DNA from: Phenylobacterium sp.
Lineage (GTDB): Bacteria > Pseudomonadota > Alphaproteobacteria > Caulobacterales > Caulobacteraceae
Length of the DNA stretch: 64,000 nt
Direction: 5' to 3'
Assembly (NCBI RefSeq): GCF_013822795.1
Contig: NZ_PNLB01000022.1
Location: forward strand, 1 to 64,000
The position numbers and the translations under genes were made by a program. The notes under the pieces are model-generated. The model saw only the letters and a list, made by a program, of their open reading frames with translations. It had not been told where the DNA came from and ran no database searches. This document shows positions 53,764 through 62,751 of this stretch, piece by piece (the first letter of the stretch is position 1; every line of letters starts with the position of its first letter).

Positions 53764-54231
53764 TTAGGAAATTTGGGCGGGAGTAGGAAATTGACCGGTC
53801 TGGCGCAACGCCTCGGAAAGGCCGATGGCGGCCGAGACGGTGACGTTGAGCGAGCGCCGGCCAGGCGTGAGCGGGATGAAGACGCGGGCGTCGGCGGAGT
53901 CGTGAACGTCGTCCGGGACACCCAGGCTTTCGCGGCCGAACAGTAGGATGTCGTCAGGCCGAAATGCGAAATCATGCAATGGCTGCGCGGCCTTAGTAGA
54001 GAACAGCACTATGCGAGCTGCCCCCTTGGCGGCCTGAAAATCGCTCCAGCCGGCATGGCGCACGACGTCGGCCGGTTCGCCGTAATCCATGGCCGCACGG
54101 CGGATCGCCTTGTCGGAAAGCGGGAAACCACAAGGCTCGATGACGTGTACGGGCACCCCCATACAGGCGCCGAGGCGAAGGGCCGCGCCAAGGTTTTGCG
54201 GAATGTCCGGTTGAAAAAGCGCGAGCAGCAT
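53764..54231 (-). CDS. trmL: tRNA (cytidine(34)-2'-O)-methyltransferase
   Basis: This 155-residue SPOUT methyltransferase has FQPDIPQNLGAALRLGACMGV and the knot region ILLFGRESLGVPDDV, followed by RSLNVTVSAAIGLSEALRQ. It modifies the wobble base of tRNA-Leu. I use the inner ATG (MLLALFQPD), six codons after the ORF start. It is coupled with hemF. Confidence 0.9.
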   Translation of the reverse strand: MLLALFQPDIPQNLGAALRLGACMGVPVHVIEPCGFPLSDKAIRRAAMDYGEPADVVRHAGWSDFQAAKGAARIVLFSTKAAQPLHDFAFRPDDILLFGRESLGVPDDVHDSADARVFIPLTPGRRSLNVTVSAAIGLSEALRQTGQFPTPAQIS

Positions 54232-54460
54232 TCTAAGCGGTCCAGCCACGGGATTAGCCGGGGCCAGGGGCGAATCACGGAAGGGCGGGGTGCGAGATGC
54301 AATCCGACCGTCTTCCGCGGGTTTGCCCGGCGCCAGCGTTCAGTTCCGGTGGCCCTTACCAGAACCGCTGGCAGGGGTCGAAGGCTGGATCACTCCGGAA
54401 TTATCCGTAGGGATCTGACGGGCCGCGGTCGCGCGGCCCCAAACGAAGGGTAGCTTTAAG

Positions 54461-55015
54461 GTGGCCGACACCGTCGCGGGCGCAAATCCCGATACGCATG
54501 CCGCGGGCGACGACCCGAACCGGCGTGATTTTATTCATATTGCGGCGGCGGTCGCGGCCGGCGGCGCTGTCGCGGGCCTCGCCTGGCCGTTCATCGACCA
54601 GATGAACCCGTCCGGCGATACGCTGGCGCTGGCGTCGGTCGAATTCGACCTGACCAAGGTCGAGGAAGGCCAGCAGGTCACGATCAAGTGGCGCGGCAAG
54701 CCGCTGTTCATCCGCAATCGGACTGGCGCGGAGATCGCCAAGGCCATTGGGGATGACAGCGCGAGCATGCCCGATCCGCAGAAGGACGAAGACCGTCACA
54801 AGCCGGGCAAGGCCCAATGGCTCGTGCTGGTCGGCACCTGCACGCACCTCGGCTGCGTGCCGACGTTCGGCGGCGGCGACTACGGCGGCTGGTTCTGCCC
54901 CTGCCACGGTTCGCACTACGACGTGTCGGGCCGCATCCGTAAGGGTCCGGCGCCGAAGAACCTGGCGGTGCCCGACTACACCTTCCTTTCCGACACCAAG
55001 GTCAAGGTGGGCTGA
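54461..55015 (+). CDS. petA: Ubiquinol-cytochrome c reductase iron-sulfur subunit
   Basis: This 184-residue Rieske protein has the cluster-binding CTHLGC and CPCHGSHYD motifs, an N-terminal helix (about residues 27-45) that anchors it, and a twin-Arg-like [10 protein letters not shown]. It carries electrons from ubiquinol to cytochrome c1 in the bc1 complex. The start is GTG at 54461. It is followed by petB (5 bases) and petC. Confidence 0.95.
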   Translation: MADTVAGANPDTHAAGDDPNRRDFIHIAAAVAAGGAVAGLAWPFIDQMNPSGDTLALASVEFDLTKVEEGQQVTIKWRGKPLFIRNRTGAEIAKAIGDDSASMPDPQKDEDRHKPGKAQWLVLVGTCTHLGCVPTFGGGDYGGWFCPCHGSHYDVSGRIRKGPAPKNLAVPDYTFLSDTKVKVG

Positions 55016-55020
55016 CCCAG

Positions 55021-56340
55021 ATGAGCGGACATTCCAATTACGAACCGAAGACCGGCATCGAGCGTTGGCTCGACACCCGTCTGCCTGTCGTGCGCCTGGC
55101 GTACGACTCGATGATCGACTTCCCGACCCCGAAGAACCTGAACTACTGGTGGACCTTCGGCGGCATCCTGGCGGTCTGCCTCGGCATCCAGCTGGTCACC
55201 GGCATCGTGCTGGCCATGCACTACGTGCCGCACGTCGACCACGCCTTCGCCTCGGTCGAACGCATCATGCGTGACGTCAACTACGGCTGGCTGATCCGCT
55301 ACATGCACGCCAACGGCGCCTCGATGTTCTTCATCGCGGTCTACATCCACATGTTCCGCGGGCTGTACTACGGCTCGTACAAGGCTCCGCGCGAAGTGCT
55401 GTGGATCCTGGGCTGCGTGATCTACCTGCTGATGATGGCCACCGCCTTCATGGGCTACGTGCTGCCCTGGGGTCAGATGTCCTTCCACGGCGCCGTCGTG
55501 ATCACCAACCTGTTCGGCGCGCTGCCGGTCGTGGGCGAAGCGATCACCACCTGGCTGTGGGGCGGCTTCGCGGTCGACAACCCGACCCTGAACCGCTTCT
55601 TCTCGCTGCACTTCCTGCTGCCGTTCATGATCGCGGGCGTCGTTGGCCTGCACATCTGGGCGCTGCACGTCCCGGGCAACAACAACCCGACCGGCGTGAA
55701 CGTGAAGTCGAAGGAAGACACCGTTCCCTTCCATCCGTACTACACGGTGAAGGACGGCTTCGCGATCGTGGTGTTCCTGATCCTGTTCGCGACCTTCGTG
55801 TTCTACAACCCGAACGCGCTTGGCCACGCCGACAACTACATCCCCGGCAACCCGCTGGTGACCCCGGCGCACATCGTTCCCGAATGGTACTTCCTGCCGT
55901 TCTACGCGATCCTGCGCGCGGTTCCCGACAAGCTGGGCGGCGTGATCCTGATGTTCGGCGCCATCGCGGTGCTGTTCGTCCTGCCCTGGCTCGACACCTC
56001 TAAGGTGCGCTCGATGCGCTACCGGCCGACGGCGAAGCTGTACTTCTTCATCTTCCTGCTGGCCTGCCTGGTGCTCGGCTACTGCGGTGGTCAGCTGCCG
56101 GACAACCACGTGATCCCGGGTCTGTCGACCTTCAAGCTGGGCGACGCCGACCTGAACTCGATGGTGTGGCTGTCGCGGGTCGCGACCCTCTACTACTTCG
56201 CTTACTTCCTGGTCGTTCTGCCGGTTCTGGGTCTCACCGAGACTCCGCTGCCGCTGCCGGAATCGATCAGCGAACCTGTGCTTTCGCATCCCGCCAACGC
56301 GCCGGCCGGCGCCGCGGCTTCGCCTGAAAAGAGGGGTTAA
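55021..56340 (+). CDS. petB: Cytochrome b
   Basis: This 439-residue protein has eight or so helices, two haem His pairs in the N-terminal half ([33 protein letters not shown]), and the Qo-site motif PEWYF (VPEWYFLPF). It is the core of the bc1 complex. petA precedes it by 5 bases, petC follows by 7. Confidence 0.97.
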   Translation: MSGHSNYEPKTGIERWLDTRLPVVRLAYDSMIDFPTPKNLNYWWTFGGILAVCLGIQLVTGIVLAMHYVPHVDHAFASVERIMRDVNYGWLIRYMHANGASMFFIAVYIHMFRGLYYGSYKAPREVLWILGCVIYLLMMATAFMGYVLPWGQMSFHGAVVITNLFGALPVVGEAITTWLWGGFAVDNPTLNRFFSLHFLLPFMIAGVVGLHIWALHVPGNNNPTGVNVKSKEDTVPFHPYYTVKDGFAIVVFLILFATFVFYNPNALGHADNYIPGNPLVTPAHIVPEWYFLPFYAILRAVPDKLGGVILMFGAIAVLFVLPWLDTSKVRSMRYRPTAKLYFFIFLLACLVLGYCGGQLPDNHVIPGLSTFKLGDADLNSMVWLSRVATLYYFAYFLVVLPVLGLTETPLPLPESISEPVLSHPANAPAGAAASPEKRG

Positions 56341-56347
56341 GCCTCAG

Positions 56348-57196
56348 ATGCTGCGTAAAGGTATCGCGCTCGCGGCGCTTGGCTTGGCCATTCTCGCGGC
56401 CCCGGCGGCTCAGGCCGCTGGCGGCGCCCTGCCGCCCAAGCACGTCGAATTCAGCTTCGAAGGTCCGTTCGGCAAGTTCGACCAGGCTGAGCTGCAACGT
56501 GGTTACAAGGTCTATCGGGAGGTCTGCTCGGCCTGCCACTCGATGAACCTGATGTACTTCCGGAACCTCGGCCAAAAGGGCGGGCCGTTCTACGACGCGA
56601 AGTACAAGAACCCGAACGACAACCCGTATGTGAAGTCGATCGCCAAGGACTATCAGATCAAGGACATCGACTCGGAAACGGGTGATGTGATCGAGCGTCC
56701 GGGCACCTCGGCCGACAAGTTCCCGTCGCCCTTCCCGAACGAAGCGGCGGCGCGGGCCTCGAACGGCGGCGCCCTGCCGCCGGACCTGTCGGTGATGGCC
56801 AAGGCTCGTCACCACGGGCCGCAGTACATCTACTCGCTGCTCACCGGCTACAAGAACCCGCCCGCGGGTCTGAAGGTCGGCGTCGGCCAGCACTACAACC
56901 CGTACATGAACGGCGACGTGTCGGCCGCGTGGTCGGGCCCGCACGACAAGGTTCCGCCCGGCGGCTTCATCGCCATGGCCCCGCCGCTGGCGGCCGGCCA
57001 GGTGACGTTCGACGACGGCACCAAGTCGACGCTGGACCAGCAGGCCAAGGACGTTGCGGCCTTCATCGCCTGGGCTTCCGAGCCCAAGATGGAAGAGCGC
57101 AAGGCCTTCGGCATGGCCGCGATGATCTACCTCTTCATCTTCGCGGGCCTGCTGTACGCCAGCTACCGCAAGATCTGGAAGAACGTCGCCCACTAG
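56348..57196 (+). CDS. petC: Cytochrome c1
   Basis: This 282-residue protein has a signal peptide (cut after AAQAAG), the haem c motif CSACHSM, a methionine ligand candidate in GGFIAMAPPL, and a C-terminal membrane helix (about residues 258-274) that anchors it. It passes electrons from the Rieske protein to cytochrome c. A terminator follows 24 bases after the stop, ending the operon. Confidence 0.96.
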   Translation: MLRKGIALAALGLAILAAPAAQAAGGALPPKHVEFSFEGPFGKFDQAELQRGYKVYREVCSACHSMNLMYFRNLGQKGGPFYDAKYKNPNDNPYVKSIAKDYQIKDIDSETGDVIERPGTSADKFPSPFPNEAAARASNGGALPPDLSVMAKARHHGPQYIYSLLTGYKNPPAGLKVGVGQHYNPYMNGDVSAAWSGPHDKVPPGGFIAMAPPLAAGQVTFDDGTKSTLDQQAKDVAAFIAWASEPKMEERKAFGMAAMIYLFIFAGLLYASYRKIWKNVAH

Positions 57197-57220
57197 GGCG
57201 GAGCGCTTCCGACGAATTGG

Positions 57221-57252
57221 AAAGGCCCCGGAGCGATCCGGGGCCTTTTTTC
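57221..57252 (+). terminator. Rho-independent terminator of petABC
   Basis: AAAGGCCCCGG/CCGGGGCCTTTTTT, a long stem with an AGCGAT loop and a T tract. Confidence 0.92.
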
Positions 57253-57326
57253 GTGGCCCGCGCCCTTGCTTGACTTTGCCGCCCTCGAAAACCAACGATA
57301 CCCCAAATGGCTGGCGGAGGGCCGCG

Positions 57327-59096
57327 ATGGGTACCGGGTTCAAGACTGCGGCGCTCGCCGGGTTGGGGCTGTCGCTCACGAGTCTGTCCTTCGAGCCGAG
57401 CATCTCGCCCCAGGTCTTGGCGGCGCTCGATCCGACCGCGCTCGCCTCGTCGATCTGCGGCAGTCCCAAGAGCGGCGGCATGCTGGCGCGCAACCTCTTG
57501 CTGGCCCGGGCGCTCGCCGCGCCGGCCAGCCAAGCGGGGCCGATTCCGCTCTATGACGACCTGACCACGTCGCCGTTTCCGGTCACCACCACCGATCCGC
57601 AGGCCAAGCGCTATTTCAGCCAGGGGCTGCTGCTGACCTACGGCTTCAACCACGCCGGCGCGGTGCGCTCGTTCCGCGAGGCCCAGCGGCTGGATCCGTC
57701 CTGCGCGATGTGCTGGTGGGGCGAGGCGGTCGCGTTGGGCCCCAACATCAACGCGCCGATGGATGATCGCGACCGCGACGCCGCGCTCGCGGCCATGGAC
57801 AAGGCCATGACCCTGCGCGAGCGCGCCTCGCCGATGGAAAGGGCGCTGATCGAGGCGGTGGCCAAGCGCTATTCGCGCGATCCGAAGGCCGACCGGGCGG
57901 CGCTGGACGGCGCCTATGCCGACGCCATGCTGGAGACGGCCCGGCGCTTCCCGGCCGACGACGACGTGGCGGTGCTGGCCGCCGAGGCGGTGATGGACAC
58001 CACGCCCTGGAACTACTGGGAGCCCGACAAGAAGACGCCGGTTGGCCGTAGCGGCGAGGCTGTGCGGCTGGTCGAGACGGTGATCGCCCGCAATCCGGCC
58101 CATGTGCAGGCCGGGCATCTCTATATTCACCTGCTGGAGGCGGCCGACGCTAAGCGCGCGGAAGCGGCGGCGGATCGGCTGGGCGCGCCGACCGCACCCA
58201 GCGCCGGGCATCTCGTGCACATGCCCTCGCACATCTACCAAGTGCGCGGGCGCTACGCGGATTCGATGCGGGTGAACGTCGCCGCGGCCCGGGCCGACGA
58301 GGCCTATATCCGTAGCGCCGGCGACCACAGCTTGGTGCGCTACGGCTACTATCCGCACAACGTCCACTTCATCGTCACCTCGGCGCAGATGGCGGGCGAC
58401 ATGGATGCGGTGGTCCGCGAGGCCGAACGCCTGCGCGTGCTGATGGACGCCGAGACCTCGGCGAAGATCGGCTGGATCCAGGTCATCGACGCGGCGCCCT
58501 ACCAGGCGATGGCCCAGTTCGCCGCCCCCGAGGCGATCCTGGCCATGCCGGCGCCCGACGCGCGCCTGCCCTATGCGAGCGCGATGCATCACTACGCGCG
58601 CGCGGTCGCCTACGCCCAGCAGCGCGACAAGGCCGGCTTCGACGCCGAGATCGCGGCGATGGACGCCCTGGTCAAGGCCGACGCCTTCGCCGACCTGACC
58701 GCTCAGTTGGTGCCGGCGGTCGACCTGGTGAACATGGCGCAGGAGGTGGCGCGCGGGCGCTTCACGACCGCCGAAGGCCGCTACGACGAGGCCGCGGGGC
58801 ATTACCGCAAGGCGATCGCCATCGAGGGCCGCATTCCCTACACAGAGCCGCCGTACTGGTACTATCCGGTCCATCAGTCGCTTGGCGCGGCGCTGTTCCT
58901 CGCGGGCAAGCCGGCCGAGGCCAGCGAGGCGTTCCGCGCCGCCCTGGCGCAGACGCCGCGCAATGGCTGGGCGCTCTACGGCCTGGCGCGCAGTGAAGAG
59001 GCGCAGGGCCGCAAGGCCGAGGCCGAGGCCGCGCGGCAGGCCTTCGTCCGGTCCTGGGCCGGGCGGCCCGAGTGGCTGCGGATGGAGCGGCTCTAG
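57327..59096 (+). CDS. TPR-repeat protein
   Basis: This protein of about 589 residues has an N-terminal hydrophobic segment (likely signal) and several helical pairs resembling TPR/SEL1-like repeats, for example FSQGLLLTYGFNHAGAVRSFREAQRLDP and a C-terminal copy YYPVHQSLGAALFLAGKPAEASEAFRAAL. Between them, SAGHLVHMPSHIYQVRGRY is a conserved family segment. ATG at 57327 follows a GGCGGAGGG site. No enzymatic domain is seen. It is probably a periplasmic scaffold protein. Confidence 0.75.
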   Translation: MGTGFKTAALAGLGLSLTSLSFEPSISPQVLAALDPTALASSICGSPKSGGMLARNLLLARALAAPASQAGPIPLYDDLTTSPFPVTTTDPQAKRYFSQGLLLTYGFNHAGAVRSFREAQRLDPSCAMCWWGEAVALGPNINAPMDDRDRDAALAAMDKAMTLRERASPMERALIEAVAKRYSRDPKADRAALDGAYADAMLETARRFPADDDVAVLAAEAVMDTTPWNYWEPDKKTPVGRSGEAVRLVETVIARNPAHVQAGHLYIHLLEAADAKRAEAAADRLGAPTAPSAGHLVHMPSHIYQVRGRYADSMRVNVAAARADEAYIRSAGDHSLVRYGYYPHNVHFIVTSAQMAGDMDAVVREAERLRVLMDAETSAKIGWIQVIDAAPYQAMAQFAAPEAILAMPAPDARLPYASAMHHYARAVAYAQQRDKAGFDAEIAAMDALVKADAFADLTAQLVPAVDLVNMAQEVARGRFTTAEGRYDEAAGHYRKAIAIEGRIPYTEPPYWYYPVHQSLGAALFLAGKPAEASEAFRAALAQTPRNGWALYGLARSEEAQGRKAEAEAARQAFVRSWAGRPEWLRMERL

Positions 59097-59099
59097 GCC

Positions 59100-59879
59100 C
59101 TAGCCGGCGGGCGCCAGCAGCAGCTTGCCGCCTGGAAAGTCGAAGCGCAGTCGCCAACGGGCGAGCAAGGGCGCGCCGATGACGCCGTCGGCCTCGGTCT
59201 CCGACGACAAGCCGCCCTCAAGGTTCTCGAACAGCCTCCCGGCGAACGAGGCGGCCCGCAGCTGAGCGCGGGTTTCGCCGTAGGGCAGCAGTTCCTGCGG
59301 CTTGGCGGCGCCTGGAACGGCGGCGTGGTCCTGGGCGACCCGCACAGCGGTGTCCGAGCCCGTGGCGATCACGAAGTCGCCGGCCAGGGCGCTCGGCCCA
59401 TCAGCAACCGCGGCCCGGGCGGTGGCGACCCCGCCGGCGACGTGCAGCGGCAGGACGGTGACCTTACTGTGCACGCGCGGGGCTTGGCCGCGCGGATAGA
59501 TGGCGACCTTGCAGGGCGCGAAACTGACCTCGACCACGTAGGCCGACAGCAGGTCCGCGCCGATGACCCCGGCGATCGGGGTCGGGAAGGCGTAGGTGCG
59601 CGCGTCGAGGTCGGCGATCACGAACCGGCGGTCGGGCAGGGTGAGCCCGGCGATGCGGACCGGCCCGCGCTGGTCCAGCTCCACCAGTCCCGCGCCCTGG
59701 GCCTTGGTCTCATGCAGCTGAGTGACGGGCGCGCCGGTGTCGAGGATGTAGTCGCCGGCCAGGCCGTCGATCGAGGCGGGGGCGACAACCACCCCCTGCT
59801 CGAACCAGCAGGCGGTCTCGCCGGCGTGGGCGGCGGCCGGTAGGGCGGCGGCGGCAAGGACCAGGGCGACCGGCTTCAT
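59100..59879 (-). CDS. Two-lobed retropepsin-like aspartic protease homologue
   Basis: This 259-residue protein has a signal peptide (about residues 1-19) and two similar halves. Lobe one has AGDYILDTGA (Asp47-Thr-Gly) and GVIGADLLSAY; lobe two has AGDFVIATGS (Ala172-Thr-Gly) and GVIGAPLLARW. So it is a fused pair of retropepsin-type lobes, like pepsin, in which the second catalytic Asp is replaced by Ala. The enzyme may be inactive, act as a binder, or need a partner. I use the ATG at 59879; it converges on the TPR gene with a 3-base gap. Confidence 0.75.
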   Translation of the reverse strand: MKPVALVLAAAALPAAAHAGETACWFEQGVVVAPASIDGLAGDYILDTGAPVTQLHETKAQGAGLVELDQRGPVRIAGLTLPDRRFVIADLDARTYAFPTPIAGVIGADLLSAYVVEVSFAPCKVAIYPRGQAPRVHSKVTVLPLHVAGGVATARAAVADGPSALAGDFVIATGSDTAVRVAQDHAAVPGAAKPQELLPYGETRAQLRAASFAGRLFENLEGGLSSETEADGVIGAPLLARWRLRFDFPGGKLLLAPAG

Positions 59880-60045
59880 GGGATCCCAAGGGCGAGAGAA
59901 CGCCGGGGCGCTTGGCGGCCCCTTTGCAGGCAGCATAGCTGCGGTTGCGCGCTTCGGCGACGGCTTCGGCGCGATCGGCGCATCGCGAACGCCAGAAGGG
60001 CGATAGGGCCTTACCCCTGCCGCATCGATCGCCTAAGTCGGGCGC

Positions 60046-60522
60046 ATGAGCTTTATCAAGCCCTGGCGGGATTTTCGGCGGATGCAGGACGTGGCGCTCG
60101 GCGCGGCGGTGCTGATCTATGCCGGCGCAGTGGTGAACGCCTTTCGGGTGTTGCCCGGCGGTGTCGAGCTGATCGTCCAGCGCACCCTGATCTGGCCAGG
60201 CGTCTTCCTGCTCGCCTCGCTGGCCGTGCCGTTGGCGGTGCCGGCGTTGAAGCGGGGCTTGGCGCGCTATGTGTGGATGAGCTTCCAGGCTGGGTTCGGT
60301 CAAACGGCGATCTCGGTGCTGACCGGGGTCGGGCTGCTCGCGGCTGCGGCGCTGTTCATCTACTGGCAGGTCTGGGCGGTCGGCCATGGCGGTCGTTATC
60401 CGGCCGGGGTGTTCTCCGGCTACGGGGCGGGGATCGGCATCCTGGCGGCGCAGGCGGTGCTGGTGCGGGCGCTGGAGACGGTGCCCGAGGTGCGCAAGCA
60501 GATCGAAGAGCGCGAACCCTAG
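60046..60522 (+). CDS. Four-helix membrane protein of unknown function
   Basis: This 158-residue protein has about four membrane segments (residues 15-35, 46-66, 83-103, 118-140) and a charged C-terminal tail. No family is recognised. The 166-base gap before it contains no other gene. Its end overlaps the convergent GNAT gene by four bases. Confidence 0.6.
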   Translation: MSFIKPWRDFRRMQDVALGAAVLIYAGAVVNAFRVLPGGVELIVQRTLIWPGVFLLASLAVPLAVPALKRGLARYVWMSFQAGFGQTAISVLTGVGLLAAAALFIYWQVWAVGHGGRYPAGVFSGYGAGIGILAAQAVLVRALETVPEVRKQIEEREP

Positions 60523-61028
60523 CCGGCGGCGAACGGCGGGCCGAACTCGAGGTGCAGCCGCAGGGTCGGCAGACCGAACTCGTCCTCTTCTTCGCCGACC
60601 ACGACGAAGCCCAGCTTTTCCAGGATGCGCCAGGAGGCGAGGTTGGCCGGGTCGATGGTGGCGTCCACCGCGTCCGGCGTACAGGCGGCCAGCAGCGCGC
60701 GGGCGGCCTCGGTGGCGTAGCCCTGGCCCCAGTAGGCGCGAGCGAAGCCGTAGATCAGCTCCAGGCGATTGGGATGGGGCGTGGGAATCAAGCCGACCCA
60801 GCCGATCAGGGCGTCGCTGTCGCGCAACACCACGGCGCGGCTGCCGACCTCGCTGATCTTCAGGCTGGCGGCGGCGTTGTTGATCCAGAGCGCGGTCGCC
60901 GCCCGGCTAAGCGGCACGCCGTCGCCGACGTGGGCCATCACCTGCGGATCGGCGGCGATGGCGCAAAGCGGGTCGAGATCGGTCGCCGCCAAGGGGCGGA
61001 GCCGCAGCCTGGAAGTTTCGAGGATCAC
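60519..61028 (-). CDS. GNAT acetyltransferase (RimJ/RimL-like)
   Basis: This 169-residue protein has RLRLRPLAATDLDPL, FARAYWGQGYATEAARALL (the acetyl-CoA loop) and NLASWRILEKLGF, the RimJ/RimL-type order. The start is GTG overlapping the TGA of the dienelactone hydrolase gene before it (GTGA). Confidence 0.82.
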   Translation of the reverse strand: MILETSRLRLRPLAATDLDPLCAIAADPQVMAHVGDGVPLSRAATALWINNAAASLKISEVGSRAVVLRDSDALIGWVGLIPTPHPNRLELIYGFARAYWGQGYATEAARALLAACTPDAVDATIDPANLASWRILEKLGFVVVGEEEDEFGLPTLRLHLEFGPPFAAG

Positions 61029-61705
61029 GCCGAACTTCGCCCCCCGCCGTTGTTGGAGAACAGCGCCAGGGTCCGCAGGCGGGCGAGCCGGGCGCTGTCG
61101 GCGTCATAGTCGGCGCGGCGGTCGGAGACGAACCCGTGGCCGGCCGGATAGAGATGGATCGGGATGTCGGGATGGCGCTCGCCGATCTCCTCGACGCGCT
61201 CGGGCGGGATCGAGGCGTCGGTCTTGCCGAAGTGCAGGATGATCGGGACTTGGGGAGTCTCGTCCTTCAGCTCGCTGATCCGGCGTCCGTAGAAACTGGC
61301 GGCGGCCGACAGGCCGCTGCAGCGACAGGCGGCCAGCCAGGTGGCCGCGCCGCCCCAGCAGAAGCCCGTGACGAAAACCGGAGCCTTGAGCGCGTCGATG
61401 GCGGCCTGAGCGTCGCCGGCCACCTGGTCCCAGGGCGTGGCTTGCGAGTACTCGACGCCCTTGGCGATCGAACCCTGGCTGTAGTCGGCCTGGAAGCCGC
61501 GCTCGAGGCGGTCGTAGAACGACGGGGCGATGGTCTCGTAGCCGTCGGCGGCGAAGGCGTCGGCCAGCTCACGGATGTGGTCGGTGACCCCGAAGATCTC
61601 CTGAATCAACAGCAGCCCGCCGCGTCGGGCGTCGGTCGGCTTGGCGTGATAGGCGCCCAGTTCAAAGCCGTCGAAGGCGCTCTTGAGGGTGATCTGCTCG
61701 CCCAT
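61025..61705 (-). CDS. Dienelactone hydrolase family protein (second copy in tandem)
   Basis: This 226-residue protein has the DLH triad: Cys in GFCWGG, Asp in GKTDASIP and His in AGHGFV. It opens beta-lactone or ester-like substrates by a nucleophilic Cys. It starts 2 bases after the first copy and overlaps the GNAT gene. The two copies share GGxxLxQEIFG and clear overall similarity, so they are paralogues from a tandem duplication. Confidence 0.87.
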   Translation of the reverse strand: MGEQITLKSAFDGFELGAYHAKPTDARRGGLLLIQEIFGVTDHIRELADAFAADGYETIAPSFYDRLERGFQADYSQGSIAKGVEYSQATPWDQVAGDAQAAIDALKAPVFVTGFCWGGAATWLAACRCSGLSAAASFYGRRISELKDETPQVPIILHFGKTDASIPPERVEEIGERHPDIPIHLYPAGHGFVSDRRADYDADSARLARLRTLALFSNNGGGRSSA

Positions 61706-61707
61706 GC

Positions 61708-62376
61708 TCACGCGGCCTCGAACAGCTCGCGGGTGCGCGCGCGGGCGAGGTCGGCGGCCTCTTCGTTGTAGCGCTCCGGACTCTCGTTGTTGAACCCGTG
61801 GCCGGCGCCTTCGTAGATGTAGACCGGGACGTCGGGGTTGTGTTCGTGCACGGCCTTCTCGACCTCGTCGGCCGGGATCCCAGGATCGGTGTGGCCAAGG
61901 TGGACGATGGTCGGGCAAAGCGGCCGGAGTGCGGCGTTGGCCTGCACAAGGCTGCCATAATAGCTGGCGGCCGCGGCGATCCCTTCGACCTTGGCGGCGC
62001 TGAGCCAGGTCAGCGAGCCGCCGTAGCAGTAGCCGACGACGAACACCTTGCCCCGCGCGGCCAGGAAGTCGCGGCAGGCGGCGATGTCGGTCAGCGCCTG
62101 GTCCAGCGGCGTGGCGCGGGCGTGAGCGACGCCGGCGGCCAGGCCCTCGGGATCATGGGCGGCGGTGAAGTGGCGCTCGCGGCGGTCGTAGAGCGAGGGG
62201 GCGATCGCCTCGTAGCCGGCCTTGGCCCAGCGCTCGACGTCGGCGCGGATGTGCCGGTCGATGCCGAAGATTTCCTGCAACACGATGACCCCGCCCTTGC
62301 GCGGGGTGAAGGCCTGCTCGTGGTAGGCCGAGAAGTCGAAGCCGTCCGCGCCCCGAAGGGTGATGGTCTCGCCCAT
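61708..62376 (-). CDS. Dienelactone hydrolase family protein (first copy in tandem)
   Basis: This 222-residue DLH-fold hydrolase has Cys in GYCYGG, Asp in GHTDPGIP and His in GAGHGFN. It is close to the next gene (226 residues) and probably has a related but different substrate. ATG at 62376 follows GGGAGAAA. The gap upstream of it is repeat-filled. Confidence 0.87.
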   Translation of the reverse strand: MGETITLRGADGFDFSAYHEQAFTPRKGGVIVLQEIFGIDRHIRADVERWAKAGYEAIAPSLYDRRERHFTAAHDPEGLAAGVAHARATPLDQALTDIAACRDFLAARGKVFVVGYCYGGSLTWLSAAKVEGIAAAASYYGSLVQANAALRPLCPTIVHLGHTDPGIPADEVEKAVHEHNPDVPVYIYEGAGHGFNNESPERYNEEAADLARARTRELFEAA

Positions 62377-62479
62377 GCGTTTCTCCCGTCTTGTTAGACG
62401 CGAGCTAAGCAGAGAACCTCACCTTGGGCGATGGCGATGGCGCGAAAAGATCGTCTGCCAGAAGTGAGCATCTGGCACG

Positions 62480-62745
62480 GCTCCCTCGCCCCTTGGGGGA
62501 GAGGGTTGGGGTGAGGGGGATTTGCTGACTCGGCTGAGCGTCGCTCCGCGCCGCAAGACCCCTCACCTAACCTCTCCCCTCAAGCGGGGAGAGGGACGGG
62601 TCGTGCAGCCGCTGACGGCCAGATCCTCCCCTCTTGGGGAGGTGGGGCGCGAAGCGCGACGGAGGGGGACTGCTCTTAAGCTGCAGAGTCGAAGTCCCCC
62701 TCAGTCAGCTGCGCTGACAGCTCCCCCAGAGGGGGAGCATCGTTG
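62480..62745. repeat. Two adjacent composite intergenic elements
   Basis: This gap of 375 bases between ychF and the hydrolase genes contains no gene. It has a CTCTCCCC-type pair (CCCTCGCCCCTTGGGGGAGAGGG...CCCCTCACCTAACCTCTCC and CTCAAGCGGGGAGAGGG), then a different element (CCTCCCCTCTTGGGGAGG ...CCCCCTCAGTCAGCTGCGCTG ...GCTCCCCCAGAGGGGGAGC). Both look like paired palindromes. Confidence 0.75.
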
Positions 62746-62751
62746 GGCGGC

